Below are positions 1 to 7,867 of a stretch of DNA of 64,000 bases, one piece after another. Source of the stretch: Sulfidibacterium sp036244975 (GTDB lineage: Bacteria > Bacteroidota > Bacteroidia > Bacteroidales > F082); assembly GCA_036244975.1 (NCBI GenBank), contig BTTE01000002.1, positions 56,999-120,998 on the forward strand. The letters run 5' to 3'. Both the position numbers and the translations under genes were made by a program. A model generated the notes under the pieces. That model searched no databases, was not told the DNA's origin, and worked only from the letters and a program-made list of their open reading frames with translations. Within the stretch, counting starts at the first letter, position 1. The number at the start of each line of letters is the position of its first letter.

Positions 1-1
1 G

Positions 2-1375
2 GCCAAAATTAACGCCCGCATTTTAGTTGTAGATGATGATACTGACATTTTGCTGGCGGCAAAAATGTTTCTACGACAATATTTTCAGATAATTCACACC
101 GAAAAAAATCCCGGACATATTCCCGATTTGTTACGCAACGAAACCTATGATGTTATCTTGCTGGACATGAATTTTTCGCGCGATGCGAATACCGGTCAGG
201 AAGGTTTTCACTGGTTAAACAAAATTCTTGAAATTGACCCGGCAGCTATTGTGATTTTTATCACTGGTTACGGCGACATAGAACTGGCGGTACAGGGGAT
301 AAAGGAAGGTGCAACCAACTTTATTCTAAAACCCTGGGAAAACAATAAATTGCTGGCAACCATCGAGGCATCGCTGAGAATCAGAGTGTCGAAAGTTGAG
401 CTGGAAAATCTCAGATTCACCAATAAACTTTTGGTAGCCGACCAGGATCATGTTTTCAGTAACATCATCGGAAAATCGGAGGCTATGAATAAGGTTTTGA
501 AAACCGTGGAGAAGGTAGCAAAAACCGATGCTAATGTACTGATTCTCGGGGAAAACGGAACGGGAAAAGAGGTGATTGCCCGTGCGATCCACCGTGCTTC
601 CCCACGGAAAGATAAAATGTTTATCAACGTTGATCTGGGCGCCATCACAGAAAGTCTTTTCGAGAGTGAGCTTTTCGGATACAAAAAAGGCGCTTTTACC
701 GATGCTCGCGAAGACCGTGCCGGACGTTTTGAAGCAGCCAGCAACGGCACGCTGTTTTTAGATGAAATCGGCAACCTGCTGCCCAACCTGCAGTCGAAAC
801 TGCTGAGCGTATTGCAGAGCCGCAAAGTAGTGCGCCTTGGATCGCACAAAGAGATTCCTGTGGATGTCCGGCTTATTTGCGCCACCAACATGCCGTTGTA
901 TGAGATGGTGAAAGAAAACAAGTTCCGCCAGGACCTGCTTTATCGCATTAACACTGTGGAGATTACCATTCCGCCGCTGCGCGATCGCGTTGAAGACATT
1001 GAACCGCTGCTGAATCATTTTCTGGAGATCTATTGTAAGAAATATAAAATGCCGCAAAAACGCATTAACCCGGGAACGTTAAAACGGCTTCAAAAACACA
1101 ACTGGCCGGGAAATATCCGAGAGTTGCAACATGCCGTGGAAAGAGCAATCATCCTTAGCGAGGAGAATTTGCTGGAACCTCAGGACTTTTTTATGAATGA
1201 GGTTTCCGAAAATCAGGAGGGGGTTTTCCCTGTGAACATGAACCTCGAAGAAACGGAAAAAATGCTCATTCGCAAGGTCGTGGACAAACATGGCGGGAAC
1301 ATTAGCCGGGCCGCCAAAGAGCTGGGGCTCACCCGCGCTTCACTTTACCGAAGAATTGAAAAGCATGGTTTATAA
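2..1375 (+). CDS. Sigma-54-dependent response regulator (NtrC/AtoC type), 5' end outside window
   Basis: Activates sigma-54 promoters after phosphorylation by a partner kinase. The reading frame is open to the left edge (457 visible residues), so the true start lies outside the window. Numbering from the first visible codon: receiver domain with acidic pocket DDD at 11-13, phospho-acceptor Asp about 55 (LLDMN) and conserved Lys about 110 (LKPW); AAA+ domain with Walker A GENGTGKE about 183, sigma-54 contact loop GAFTDA about 230, Walker B LFLDEIGN about 250 and FRQDLLYRIN; a C-terminal Fis-type helix-turn-helix in the last 40 residues. The contact loop reads GAFTDA instead of the canonical GAFTGA. 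The stop overlaps the start of the kinase gene by 11 bases, so the two are translationally coupled and almost certainly a pair. Confidence 0.95.
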   Translation, partial: AKINARILVVDDDTDILLAAKMFLRQYFQIIHTEKNPGHIPDLLRNETYDVILLDMNFSRDANTGQEGFHWLNKILEIDPAAIVIFITGYGDIELAVQGIKEGATNFILKPWENNKLLATIEASLRIRVSKVELENLRFTNKLLVADQDHVFSNIIGKSEAMNKVLKTVEKVAKTDANVLILGENGTGKEVIARAIHRASPRKDKMFINVDLGAITESLFESELFGYKKGAFTDAREDRAGRFEAASNGTLFLDEIGNLLPNLQSKLLSVLQSRKVVRLGSHKEIPVDVRLICATNMPLYEMVKENKFRQDLLYRINTVEITIPPLRDRVEDIEPLLNHFLEIYCKKYKMPQKRINPGTLKRLQKHNWPGNIRELQHAVERAIILSEENLLEPQDFFMNEVSENQEGVFPVNMNLEETEKMLIRKVVDKHGGNISRAAKELGLTRASLYRRIEKHGL

Positions 1376-2720
1376 AAAGTTCAGATTCCAGATTGTCTTA
1401 CGCATACTGTTGCTTACCATCACTTTGTTGCTGATATTCTCGTTCTACCGGGAGTCGGCCTACCGGATAAGCACCATCATCCTCGGTGTACTGTTTGTAG
1501 CGCAGGTCATTTTTCTCATTCGCTTTACCGAACAGACCAACCGGAAACTGGCGCATTTTTTTTCCTCTATCCGGAATTCTGATTTTATGGGCTCATTTGT
1601 GGATGACGGGTTGGGCAAAAGTTTTGATGAGCTCAACCGCGAGTTTAATGAGGTAATCGATGCTTTTAAAAAAACCAAAACCGAAAAAGAAGAAAATTTC
1701 AATTATCTGCTTACCGTAATTCAACATGTCAGTATCGGCGTACTGGTTTTTACCCGAAATGGGAAAGTAGATGTTTACAACAATGCGGTGAAAAGCCTGT
1801 TGCAGGTGAAACATTTGCGTAATATCCGGCAGTTGGCTAATATTTCCGAAGAGCTTAGCACCACACTACTCGAAGCCAAACCGGGAGAAAAAAAGCTGGT
1901 AAAAATATTTGTCGGTAACGAGCTGCTACAGCTCTCCATTCATTCCACCGGGTTTTTGATGCATGGCGAAGAATACCTGCTCGTGTCTCTGCAGGATATC
2001 CATCCGGAGCTGGAACAAAAAGAGGTAGAATCGTGGCAAATGCTTATCCGCGTCCTAACGCACGAAATTATGAACTCCATTACACCCATCTCCTCACTCG
2101 CTTCTACGGTGCAGGATATTTTAAAGAATTTTCAGGAAGAGAAAAAGTCTCTTTCGGAAGACGAGGCTGAAGATATGGAAAATATCACCAGCGCTATTTC
2201 CACCATCGAAAGGCGCAGCAAAGGATTGTTGAGTTTTGTTGATCTTTACCGTAACCTCACGCGGATTCCAAAACCTCATTTCCGGTACTTCCCCATAGCC
2301 AAACTGTTTCAACGTACGCTGGAGCTTATGGAACCGAAATTTGAGAACCTGAACATTCAGATAAGCACTAAAATATTTCCGGACGACCTGAAACTTCTGG
2401 CTGACCCCGATTTGATGGATCAGGTACTCATCAACCTGTTGCTCAATGCCGTTGATGCTGTTAAAGAGAAAGGAAACAGACGAATCAGCCTCATGGCTTC
2501 GGTAAATCTGAACAACCGCACCCTGATTGAAATAACTGATAACGGCAGCGGCATAAACCAGGATATTATGGATAAAATTTTTATGCCTTTTTTTACCTCC
2601 AAAAAAAACGGTTCCGGTATCGGGCTGAGCCTTTCGCGGCAGATTATGCAAATGCACAAAGGCAGTCTTTCGGTACGCTCCGCGCCTGGAAAGGGCGCTT
2701 CTTTCATCCTTGTCTTTTAA
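1365..2720 (+). CDS. Membrane sensor histidine kinase (NtrY-like), partner of the sigma-54 regulator
   Basis: Autophosphorylating sensor kinase expected to phosphorylate the regulator just upstream. The start chosen is ATG 1365, giving MVYKKFRFQ and 451 aa; the frame is open further upstream, but that part lies inside the regulator gene. Two hydrophobic segments occur in the first ~60 residues, followed by a linker and a PAS-like region (about 110-200). The dimerization box LTHEIMNS has its His at about 233. The ATPase domain shows the N box NLLLNAVDAV (~357), G1 box DNGSGI (~392) and GSGIGLSLSRQIM near the end. The Bacteroidota NtrY-like family is normally encoded with a Fis-type regulator, as here. 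The signal sensed is unknown. Confidence 0.93.
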   Translation: MVYKKFRFQIVLRILLLTITLLLIFSFYRESAYRISTIILGVLFVAQVIFLIRFTEQTNRKLAHFFSSIRNSDFMGSFVDDGLGKSFDELNREFNEVIDAFKKTKTEKEENFNYLLTVIQHVSIGVLVFTRNGKVDVYNNAVKSLLQVKHLRNIRQLANISEELSTTLLEAKPGEKKLVKIFVGNELLQLSIHSTGFLMHGEEYLLVSLQDIHPELEQKEVESWQMLIRVLTHEIMNSITPISSLASTVQDILKNFQEEKKSLSEDEAEDMENITSAISTIERRSKGLLSFVDLYRNLTRIPKPHFRYFPIAKLFQRTLELMEPKFENLNIQISTKIFPDDLKLLADPDLMDQVLINLLLNAVDAVKEKGNRRISLMASVNLNNRTLIEITDNGSGINQDIMDKIFMPFFTSKKNGSGIGLSLSRQIMQMHKGSLSVRSAPGKGASFILVF

Positions 2721-2764
2721 TTCTGTCAACGCGCTAATTTTGTAATTTTGTAAAAAATGTAGAA

Positions 2765-3328
2765 ATGAAAAAACCGGCCAACACGCATCGCAACATTAGT
2801 GAAAATATTAAAAACCGGTGGAGTCCCCGGGCTTTTGACGGTAAACCTGTTGAAGAAGGGAAACTGTTGAGTATTTTGGAGGCCGGTCGCTGGGCTGCTT
2901 CTGCTTTTAACGAACAACCCTGGCGTTTTGCTGTGGGTAAAAAGGGTGATGAAAAGTATAATAAAATCCTTGTCTCTTTAATTGAATGGAACCAACAGTG
3001 GGCCGGTAAAGCGCCAGTTTTGATTTTAAACCTCACCAAAAAGACTTTCACCCGTAACGGAAAACCCAATGCCACTGCCCTGTACGACTTGGGGCAGGCT
3101 GTGGCAGGCGTGGCTATTGAAGCTGTAAATCAGGGACTTGTGAGTCATCAAATGAGCGGATTTGATGCGGAAAAAGCAAGAACTTCACTCGGTATTCCTG
3201 ATGATTTTCAGGCTGTTTCGGTGATGGCACTTGGCTACTATGGTGTTGCGGAAGAACTTTCTGAGGATATGCAGCAAATGGAGATATCAGCCCGCGAGCG
3301 GAAAGCAGGGGAAGATTTACTTTTTTAA
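2765..3328 (+). CDS. Nitroreductase family protein
   Basis: FMN-dependent NAD(P)H oxidoreductase fold, 187 aa, normal length for small nitroreductases. The N-terminal motif NRWSPRAFDG and the following EAGRWAASAFNEQPWRF match the FMN-binding signature (R-S-x-R-x-F ... A-P/A-S-x-N-x-Q-P-W) of the family. The C-terminal part (VMALGYYG) fits the usual FMN phosphate-side segment. The substrate cannot be read from sequence. ATG 2765 follows the kinase stop by 44 bases; two overlapping TAATTTTG boxes (2735-2742, 2743-2750) just upstream could give it its own promoter. Only 2 bases separate its stop from the next gene, so the two are co-transcribed. Confidence 0.85.
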   Translation: MKKPANTHRNISENIKNRWSPRAFDGKPVEEGKLLSILEAGRWAASAFNEQPWRFAVGKKGDEKYNKILVSLIEWNQQWAGKAPVLILNLTKKTFTRNGKPNATALYDLGQAVAGVAIEAVNQGLVSHQMSGFDAEKARTSLGIPDDFQAVSVMALGYYGVAEELSEDMQQMEISARERKAGEDLLF

Positions 3329-3330
3329 AA

Positions 3331-4341
3331 ATGAAAAGAATGAAAGTTAAACTGCTATTTGTTTTTAGTCTTATCGCCGCTATTTCTCTGGTTTCCTGTG
3401 GTGAAAACAGCCGGTCGGCACAAACCCGTAAAGAAAAATCTGTGAAAAAAACGGTTTCTATTCCTAATTTCAACCAGGATTCAGCTTATGCTTATACTGC
3501 TGCTCAGGTAGCTTTCGGACCACGGGTACCGGGAACACCTGCACATGCTGCCTGTGAAAAATGGATTATCCGTAAATTGAAATCGTTTGCCGACACGGTT
3601 TATGTGCAAAAGTTCAAAGCCCGTACCTATGATGGCGTGTTGCGAAGCGGGGAAAACATCATCGGCTCGTTTTTTCCTGATTACCAAAACCGTGTCCTGC
3701 TCATGGCACATTGGGATTCGCGTCCTTTTGCCGACCAAGACCCGGACAAAACGAAATGGAACACCCCCATTATGGCGGCCAACGATGGCGCCAGCGGCGT
3801 GGGCGTCTTGCTGGAGATGGCACGTGAGTTTCACCTGCACCATACCAATGTAGGCATAGACATTGTCCTTTTCGATTTGGAAGACTGGGGACCGCCGGCA
3901 TACCTGCACTTGCAGGGAAAAGAAAATTCCTGGGCGCTTGGCGCTCAATATTGGGCAAAACATCCGCAAGTTCCTGGTTATTCCGCTACTTTTGGCGTCC
4001 TGCTCGACATGGTGGGCGCAAAAGATGCTACTTTTCTGAAAGAGTATTACTCTCGCCAGTATGCACGCTATTACGTTAACTTAATCTGGAAAACCGCGAG
4101 AGGGCTGGGTTACGACAATTATTTCCCTAACCGGGATGGCTATCCTATCGATGATGATCACCTTTATGTAAATAAAATTGCGGGAATCCCTTCGGTGGAC
4201 ATCATCCAGCTTGATCCGGACAGCCCCAACGGTACTTTCTGGAAATACTGGCACACCACCGGCGATACTATGGACAAAATCAACAAAGAAACACTGAAAG
4301 CAGTGGGGCAGGTTTTGCTGACTGTGATTTACGGGATGTAA
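3331..4341 (+). CDS. M28-family lipoprotein, likely glutaminyl-peptide cyclotransferase
   Basis: Zinc enzyme of the M28 peptidase fold, 336 aa, predicted to convert N-terminal Gln of exported proteins to pyroglutamate. The signal peptide ends in a lipobox (SLVSC, Cys about 23), so it is lipid-anchored and periplasm- or surface-facing. The motifs fit glutaminyl cyclases better than aminopeptidases: HWDSRPFAD, zinc ligand Asp about 152 in ANDGAS, Glu about 184 in DLEDWG, and His about 308 in YWHTTGDT, matching the single-zinc Asp/Glu/His set of animal-type cyclases. A plain M28 aminopeptidase is the alternative. It sits 2 bases after the nitroreductase. Six of the exported proteins encoded in this window appear to have Gln as mature residue 1 (see findings), which supports the call. 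Confidence 0.78.
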   Translation: MKRMKVKLLFVFSLIAAISLVSCGENSRSAQTRKEKSVKKTVSIPNFNQDSAYAYTAAQVAFGPRVPGTPAHAACEKWIIRKLKSFADTVYVQKFKARTYDGVLRSGENIIGSFFPDYQNRVLLMAHWDSRPFADQDPDKTKWNTPIMAANDGASGVGVLLEMAREFHLHHTNVGIDIVLFDLEDWGPPAYLHLQGKENSWALGAQYWAKHPQVPGYSATFGVLLDMVGAKDATFLKEYYSRQYARYYVNLIWKTARGLGYDNYFPNRDGYPIDDDHLYVNKIAGIPSVDIIQLDPDSPNGTFWKYWHTTGDTMDKINKETLKAVGQVLLTVIYGM

Positions 4342-4595
4342 AGTGTCAGTACTCTGCTTCGCTTCGCTGTTATTCAATCGCCAAACGGTTGTCAATCAAT
4401 TGTCGAACAATGGTCAGGCATATTGTCTCCATTTCGCAACTTCGCAATTTTGCTTCGTCACTCCGTCCTTTTCGTAATCTATAATCATTAAAAATTCTTA
4501 TTTTTTCTTAAAAATTAGTATGCATGCGTAATATTTTAAGGATTTTTACCGATATTTGTGCAAAATAAAAAAGATAACTATAAAAGATATATATC
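4342..4595. other. Intergenic region with an eroded repeat and the etf promoter region
   Basis: Non-coding gap of 254 bases. The left half contains a 27-base segment (4368-4394) that recurs with 3 mismatches at 8834-8860, suggesting an eroded dispersed repeat. The right half is very AT-rich; the stretch ending in GATATTTG (about 4552-4559) is one base off the Bacteroidota -7 consensus TAnnTTTG and lies about 37 bases before etfB. No ORF is supported. Confidence 0.45.
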
Positions 4596-5333
4596 ATGAA
4601 AATTCTGGTATTGATTAGTAATGTACCTGATACGACAACAAAAATCAGGTTTACCGGGGACAACAAAGCCTTTGATACCACTGGCGTTCAGTGGATTATC
4701 AATCCATGGGACGAACTGGCACTGACCCGCGCAATGGAACTTAAAGAGGCCGGGGGAGTGGAAAAAATAACGGTAGCCAACGTGGGCGCCAAAATTACCG
4801 AACCGACCTTGCGTAAAGCACTTGCCGTGGGCGCTGATGACGCCATCCGCATTGATGCTGTGCCTATAGATGCTTATTTTGTCGCCGCTCAGCTGGCACA
4901 GGTAGCCAAAGATTACGACCTTATTCTCGCAGGTATTGAAGCTTCCGACTACAATGGTGTCGGTGTTGGCGGTATGTTGGCAGAAATATTGGGAATGAAC
5001 TCTGTATCGGCTGTTTCGGGCATTGATATCGAAAACGGTGAATTAAAAATCCATCGCGATATTGATGGTGGTTCGCAGATGTTGAGTGTGCCTGCTCCGC
5101 TGGTGGCCATTGTTCAAAAAGGAATTGCTATTGACCCGCGAATTCCGGCAATGCGTGGCATTATGATGGCGCGTAAAAAACCGCTGAACGTTGTGGCTCC
5201 CATAGATGCTGAAGCCAGAACTGAGTTTTTGTCCTACGAACTACCGGCTTCTAAAGCGGCCTGTAAGATGGTGGAGGAAGACAATGCAAAAGAGTTGATC
5301 AGACTTTTACATGAAGAAGCCAAGGTGTTGTAA
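4596..5333 (+). CDS. etfB: Electron transfer flavoprotein beta subunit
   Basis: Small subunit of the soluble ETF heterodimer, which takes electrons from acyl-CoA dehydrogenases. 245 aa, full length. It starts with the characteristic MKILVLISNVPDT, followed by WIINPWDELALTRAMELKE and the nucleotide-binding stretch LILAGIEASDYNGVGVGGMLAE. The adjacent etfA gene (30 bases downstream, same strand) and the acyl-CoA dehydrogenase on the facing strand fix the role. An AT-rich region with a near-consensus -7 box precedes it. Confidence 0.95.
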   Translation: MKILVLISNVPDTTTKIRFTGDNKAFDTTGVQWIINPWDELALTRAMELKEAGGVEKITVANVGAKITEPTLRKALAVGADDAIRIDAVPIDAYFVAAQLAQVAKDYDLILAGIEASDYNGVGVGGMLAEILGMNSVSAVSGIDIENGELKIHRDIDGGSQMLSVPAPLVAIVQKGIAIDPRIPAMRGIMMARKKPLNVVAPIDAEARTEFLSYELPASKAACKMVEEDNAKELIRLLHEEAKVL

Positions 5334-5363
5334 TTCAATTTTTAACCTTTAAAAACCAGAAAA

Positions 5364-6338
5364 ATGTCAATATTAGTATATACAGAAAACTGGGCTGGTA
5401 AATTTAAAAAACTCAGCTACGAAATTGTTTCTTTTGCTGCCGCTATTGCAAAAGAGATGGGAAGCAGTGTAACCGCCCTCTCCATTGGCCATGTGGCTGA
5501 TGACGAACTGAAATCTTTGGGGAAATACGGCGCCAACAAAGTGCTGAACGTGCAGGACGACCGTTTTGAGTCGCTGGACAACAAAGCGCTGGCCGATGCC
5601 GTTGCCAAAGCTGCCGAAAGTGAAGGCGCCAAAGTGATTATTTTTGCGCACAACAATGAAGGGAAAGCCATTGCTCCCCGTGTATCCGTGAAACTCAATG
5701 CCGGGTTGGTTTCCGGTGTTACCGGACTTCCCGTGAGTGTTGACCCGTTTGTGATTCGTAAAAAAGTGTTCACAGGCAAGGCTTTTGCCAACATCCAAAT
5801 CAAAACAGAGGTAAAGGTTATCACTTTTGCCCAAAACTCGTATGAGGTGGCTGATAACCCGGCGGATACAGTCCTTGAAGTTTTTGACCCGCAGATTGGT
5901 GATGACGAATTCAACACGGTCATTAAAGATACCCACAAAATTACAGGAAAAGTGTTGCTCACCGATGCCGAAATTGTTGTTTCGGGTGGTCGGGGCATGA
6001 AAGGTCCGGAAAACTGGGGCGGTCTGGAAGAACTGGGCGAATTGCTCGGAGCCGGAATGGCCTGTTCACGTCCGGTTTCAGATGAAGGCTGGCGTTCACA
6101 TGAAGAGCATGTGGGACAAACCGGGAAAATCATTGCTCCGAACCTGTACATAGCTTTTGGTATTTCGGGGGCTATTCAGCATCTTGGCGGAGTTAACTCC
6201 TCAAAATTCATTGTAGCCATCAACAAGGATCCGGAAGCACCTATCTTCGAAGCTTCCGATTATGGCATTGTCGGCGATGCTTTTAAAGTGATTCCCCAGC
6301 TTATTGAGGCTGTTAAAGAGATGAAAGCAAACAAATAG
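5364..6338 (+). CDS. etfA: Electron transfer flavoprotein alpha subunit
   Basis: FAD-carrying subunit of ETF, 324 aa. The N-terminal domain (about 1-190) has the usual ETF fold; the C-terminal FAD-binding domain shows VSGGRGMKGPENW, GAGMACSRPVSDEGW, HVGQTGKIIAPNLYIAFGISGAIQHLGG in sequence order and INKDPEAPIF near the end, the standard FAD-contacting segments. It is co-transcribed with etfB (30-base gap, ATG 5364). A foldback element begins 9 bases past its stop and a hairpin with a T-run follows at 6523-6553. Confidence 0.96.
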   Translation: MSILVYTENWAGKFKKLSYEIVSFAAAIAKEMGSSVTALSIGHVADDELKSLGKYGANKVLNVQDDRFESLDNKALADAVAKAAESEGAKVIIFAHNNEGKAIAPRVSVKLNAGLVSGVTGLPVSVDPFVIRKKVFTGKAFANIQIKTEVKVITFAQNSYEVADNPADTVLEVFDPQIGDDEFNTVIKDTHKITGKVLLTDAEIVVSGGRGMKGPENWGGLEELGELLGAGMACSRPVSDEGWRSHEEHVGQTGKIIAPNLYIAFGISGAIQHLGGVNSSKFIVAINKDPEAPIFEASDYGIVGDAFKVIPQLIEAVKEMKANK

Positions 6339-6346
6339 TGGCTATA

Positions 6347-6450
6347 AGAAAACGCCAATCTCTTCGTTGGCCTTGAACTGCCATTCAGTCATTTACGCAA
6401 GTAAACTCCTGAATGTCAGTACTACGTCCGCCTCGACCTTGACGTTTTTT
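6347..6450 (+). repeat. Foldback element A (multibranched RNA/DNA structure after etfA)
   Basis: A 104-base segment bounded by AGAAAACGCCAA (6347-6358) and TTGACGTTTTTT (6439-6450), which pair over 12 positions with one C-A mismatch and one G-U pair. Inside is a long hairpin, 6377-6420: ACTG/CAGT, a C-T mismatch, CATTCAG/CTGAATG, a small internal loop, then TTTAC/GTAAA closed by a GCAA (GNRA-type) tetraloop. The boundary sequences resemble those of the element between hemL and hemE (20951-21097), notably the shared right arm TTGACGTTTT. No coding potential. The strand is given as that of etfA, in whose 3' UTR it lies. Confidence 0.6.
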
Positions 6451-6522
6451 ATACACCACTTTAAAAAAAATTGCGTTTTCCTATAGACATAAAGTAGTAA
6501 ATTGTCTTTCCAATCATTCGAG

Positions 6523-6553
6523 CCGGCGGGGAGTTTTCTTTGCCGGTTTTTTT
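6523..6553 (+). terminator. Intrinsic terminator of etfBA
   Basis: Stem CCGGC (6523-6527) / GCCGG (6542-6546) followed directly by seven T (6547-6553), downstream of etfA on the plus strand. Confidence 0.6.
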
Positions 6554-6564
6554 ATGGCACAAAA

Positions 6565-6594
6565 AAGCCGGAACAACCTGCTTTGCTCCGGCTT
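6565..6594 (-). terminator. Intrinsic terminator of the acyl-CoA dehydrogenase gene
   Basis: Perfect 8-bp stem AAGCCGGA (6565-6572) / TCCGGCTT (6587-6594); on the minus strand it is followed by a T-run (complement of the A-run 6561-6566). It lies 22 bases past the dehydrogenase stop codon. Confidence 0.7.
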
Positions 6595-6615
6595 CTGTAT
6601 TATAAAAATAACGAA

Positions 6616-7758
6616 TCAGTTTTTCGCAAGGCTTCTCGAAATAATAACTTTCTGAATCTCGGAAGTGCCTTCGTAAATTTGTGTCAGCTTAGCCTCACGC
6701 ATGAAACGCTCCACATGATATTCTTTCACGTAACCATAACCACCGTGGATTTGTACCGCTTCGGTGGTAACTTCCATAGCCATATCGGCAGCATACTGTT
6801 TGGCCATGGCACTGGCCACAGTGATGGGTTTGTGATGATCTTTCAGCCAGGCAGCTTTCAGACAAAGGTTACGGGCGTTTTCAATTTTCACAGCCATGTC
6901 ACTCAGCTTAAATGCAATAGCCTGATGGTTAATAATTTCGGTACCAAAGGCTTTCCGCTCTTTGGAATAAGCCAGCGCTCTTTCAAAAGCACCCGAAGCA
7001 ATACCCAACGCTTGTGAAGCAATGCCGATACGACCCGCTTCGAGCACCATCATGGCAAATTTAAAGCCAAAACCATCTTCACCAATCCGGTTTTCTTTAG
7101 GAACTTTTACGTCGGCAAACATAACCGAATGCGTATCGGAACTGCGCATCCCCATTTTGTTTTCATGTGGGCCTATCGTGATACCGGGGGTATCCTTTTC
7201 CATAATAAAAGAGTTGATCCCATGCGATTTTTTCTCGGGATGGGTTTGTGCCATTACAATGTAAGTGGAAGCTGATCCACCGTTGGTAATCCAGTTTTTG
7301 GTTCCGTTCAGAAGATAATAATCGCCTTTGTCTTCAGCTGAAGTGTATTGATGAGTAGCATCCGAGCCGGCTTCCGGTTCCGACAAAAGGAAAGCTCCGA
7401 TAACCTCACCACGGGCAAGAGGGCGCAGATATTTCTGCTTTTGCTCTTCGTTGCCAAAACGGTTCAATCCATAACAAACCAGTGAGTTATTTACAGACAT
7501 AATCACTGCTACGGAAGCATCGACTTTAGCAATTTCTTCCATCGCCAACACGTAGGAAATAGAATCCATGCCCCCTCCATCATATTCCGGCGATACCATC
7601 ATTCCCAAAAAACCAAGTTCGGCAAGATTTTTGATGTGGCGGACAGGAAATTCAGCTTTTTCTTCTCTTTCCAGAACATCCTGAGACAGTTCACGCTGGG
7701 CATAATCCCTCGCAGCCTGCTGTATCATTAGCTGCTCTTCGGTAAATTCAAAATTCAT
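6616..7758 (-). CDS. Acyl-CoA dehydrogenase
   Basis: FAD enzyme that makes trans-2-enoyl-CoA in beta-oxidation and passes electrons to ETF. The frame is open upstream to 7884, but ATG 7758 (MNFEFTEEQ, 380 aa) matches the usual family start and length. Motifs: LSEPEAGSDA (FAD-side), LNGTKNWITNG, the C-terminal QIHGGYGYVKEYHVERFMR, and YEGTSEIQ with the presumed catalytic Glu. It most resembles short-chain/butyryl-CoA dehydrogenases; chain-length preference is not certain. It is convergent with etfBA, its likely electron acceptor. Confidence 0.94.
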   Translation of the reverse strand: MNFEFTEEQLMIQQAARDYAQRELSQDVLEREEKAEFPVRHIKNLAELGFLGMMVSPEYDGGGMDSISYVLAMEEIAKVDASVAVIMSVNNSLVCYGLNRFGNEEQKQKYLRPLARGEVIGAFLLSEPEAGSDATHQYTSAEDKGDYYLLNGTKNWITNGGSASTYIVMAQTHPEKKSHGINSFIMEKDTPGITIGPHENKMGMRSSDTHSVMFADVKVPKENRIGEDGFGFKFAMMVLEAGRIGIASQALGIASGAFERALAYSKERKAFGTEIINHQAIAFKLSDMAVKIENARNLCLKAAWLKDHHKPITVASAMAKQYAADMAMEVTTEAVQIHGGYGYVKEYHVERFMREAKLTQIYEGTSEIQKVIISRSLAKN

Positions 7759-7867
7759 GATAATATTTTTGTTTAAACTGTAATTGTCTGCTGGCAAAAG
7801 TAGGGAATAATTGTTTTGAACATATTCTAAATATGAAGCAGTATTGTAGCGGTTTTCAGTCGGCGAT

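Noticed and set aside
448..921. Minus-strand ORF of 157 codons in the sigma-54 regulator
   Set aside because: Antisense to the AAA+ domain; no independent evidence.
2121..2729. Minus-strand ORF of 202 codons opposite the histidine kinase
   Set aside because: Antisense to conserved kinase boxes, no promoter or family feature.
5417..6151. Long minus-strand ORF (244 codons) opposite etfA
   Set aside because: Lies wholly antisense to etfA, has low-complexity Ser/Thr-rich composition and no recognisable motif; a shadow of etfA codon usage.
6502..7017. Plus-strand ORF of 171 codons over the 3' part of the acyl-CoA dehydrogenase gene
   Set aside because: Begins in the terminator region and runs antisense to conserved dehydrogenase motifs.
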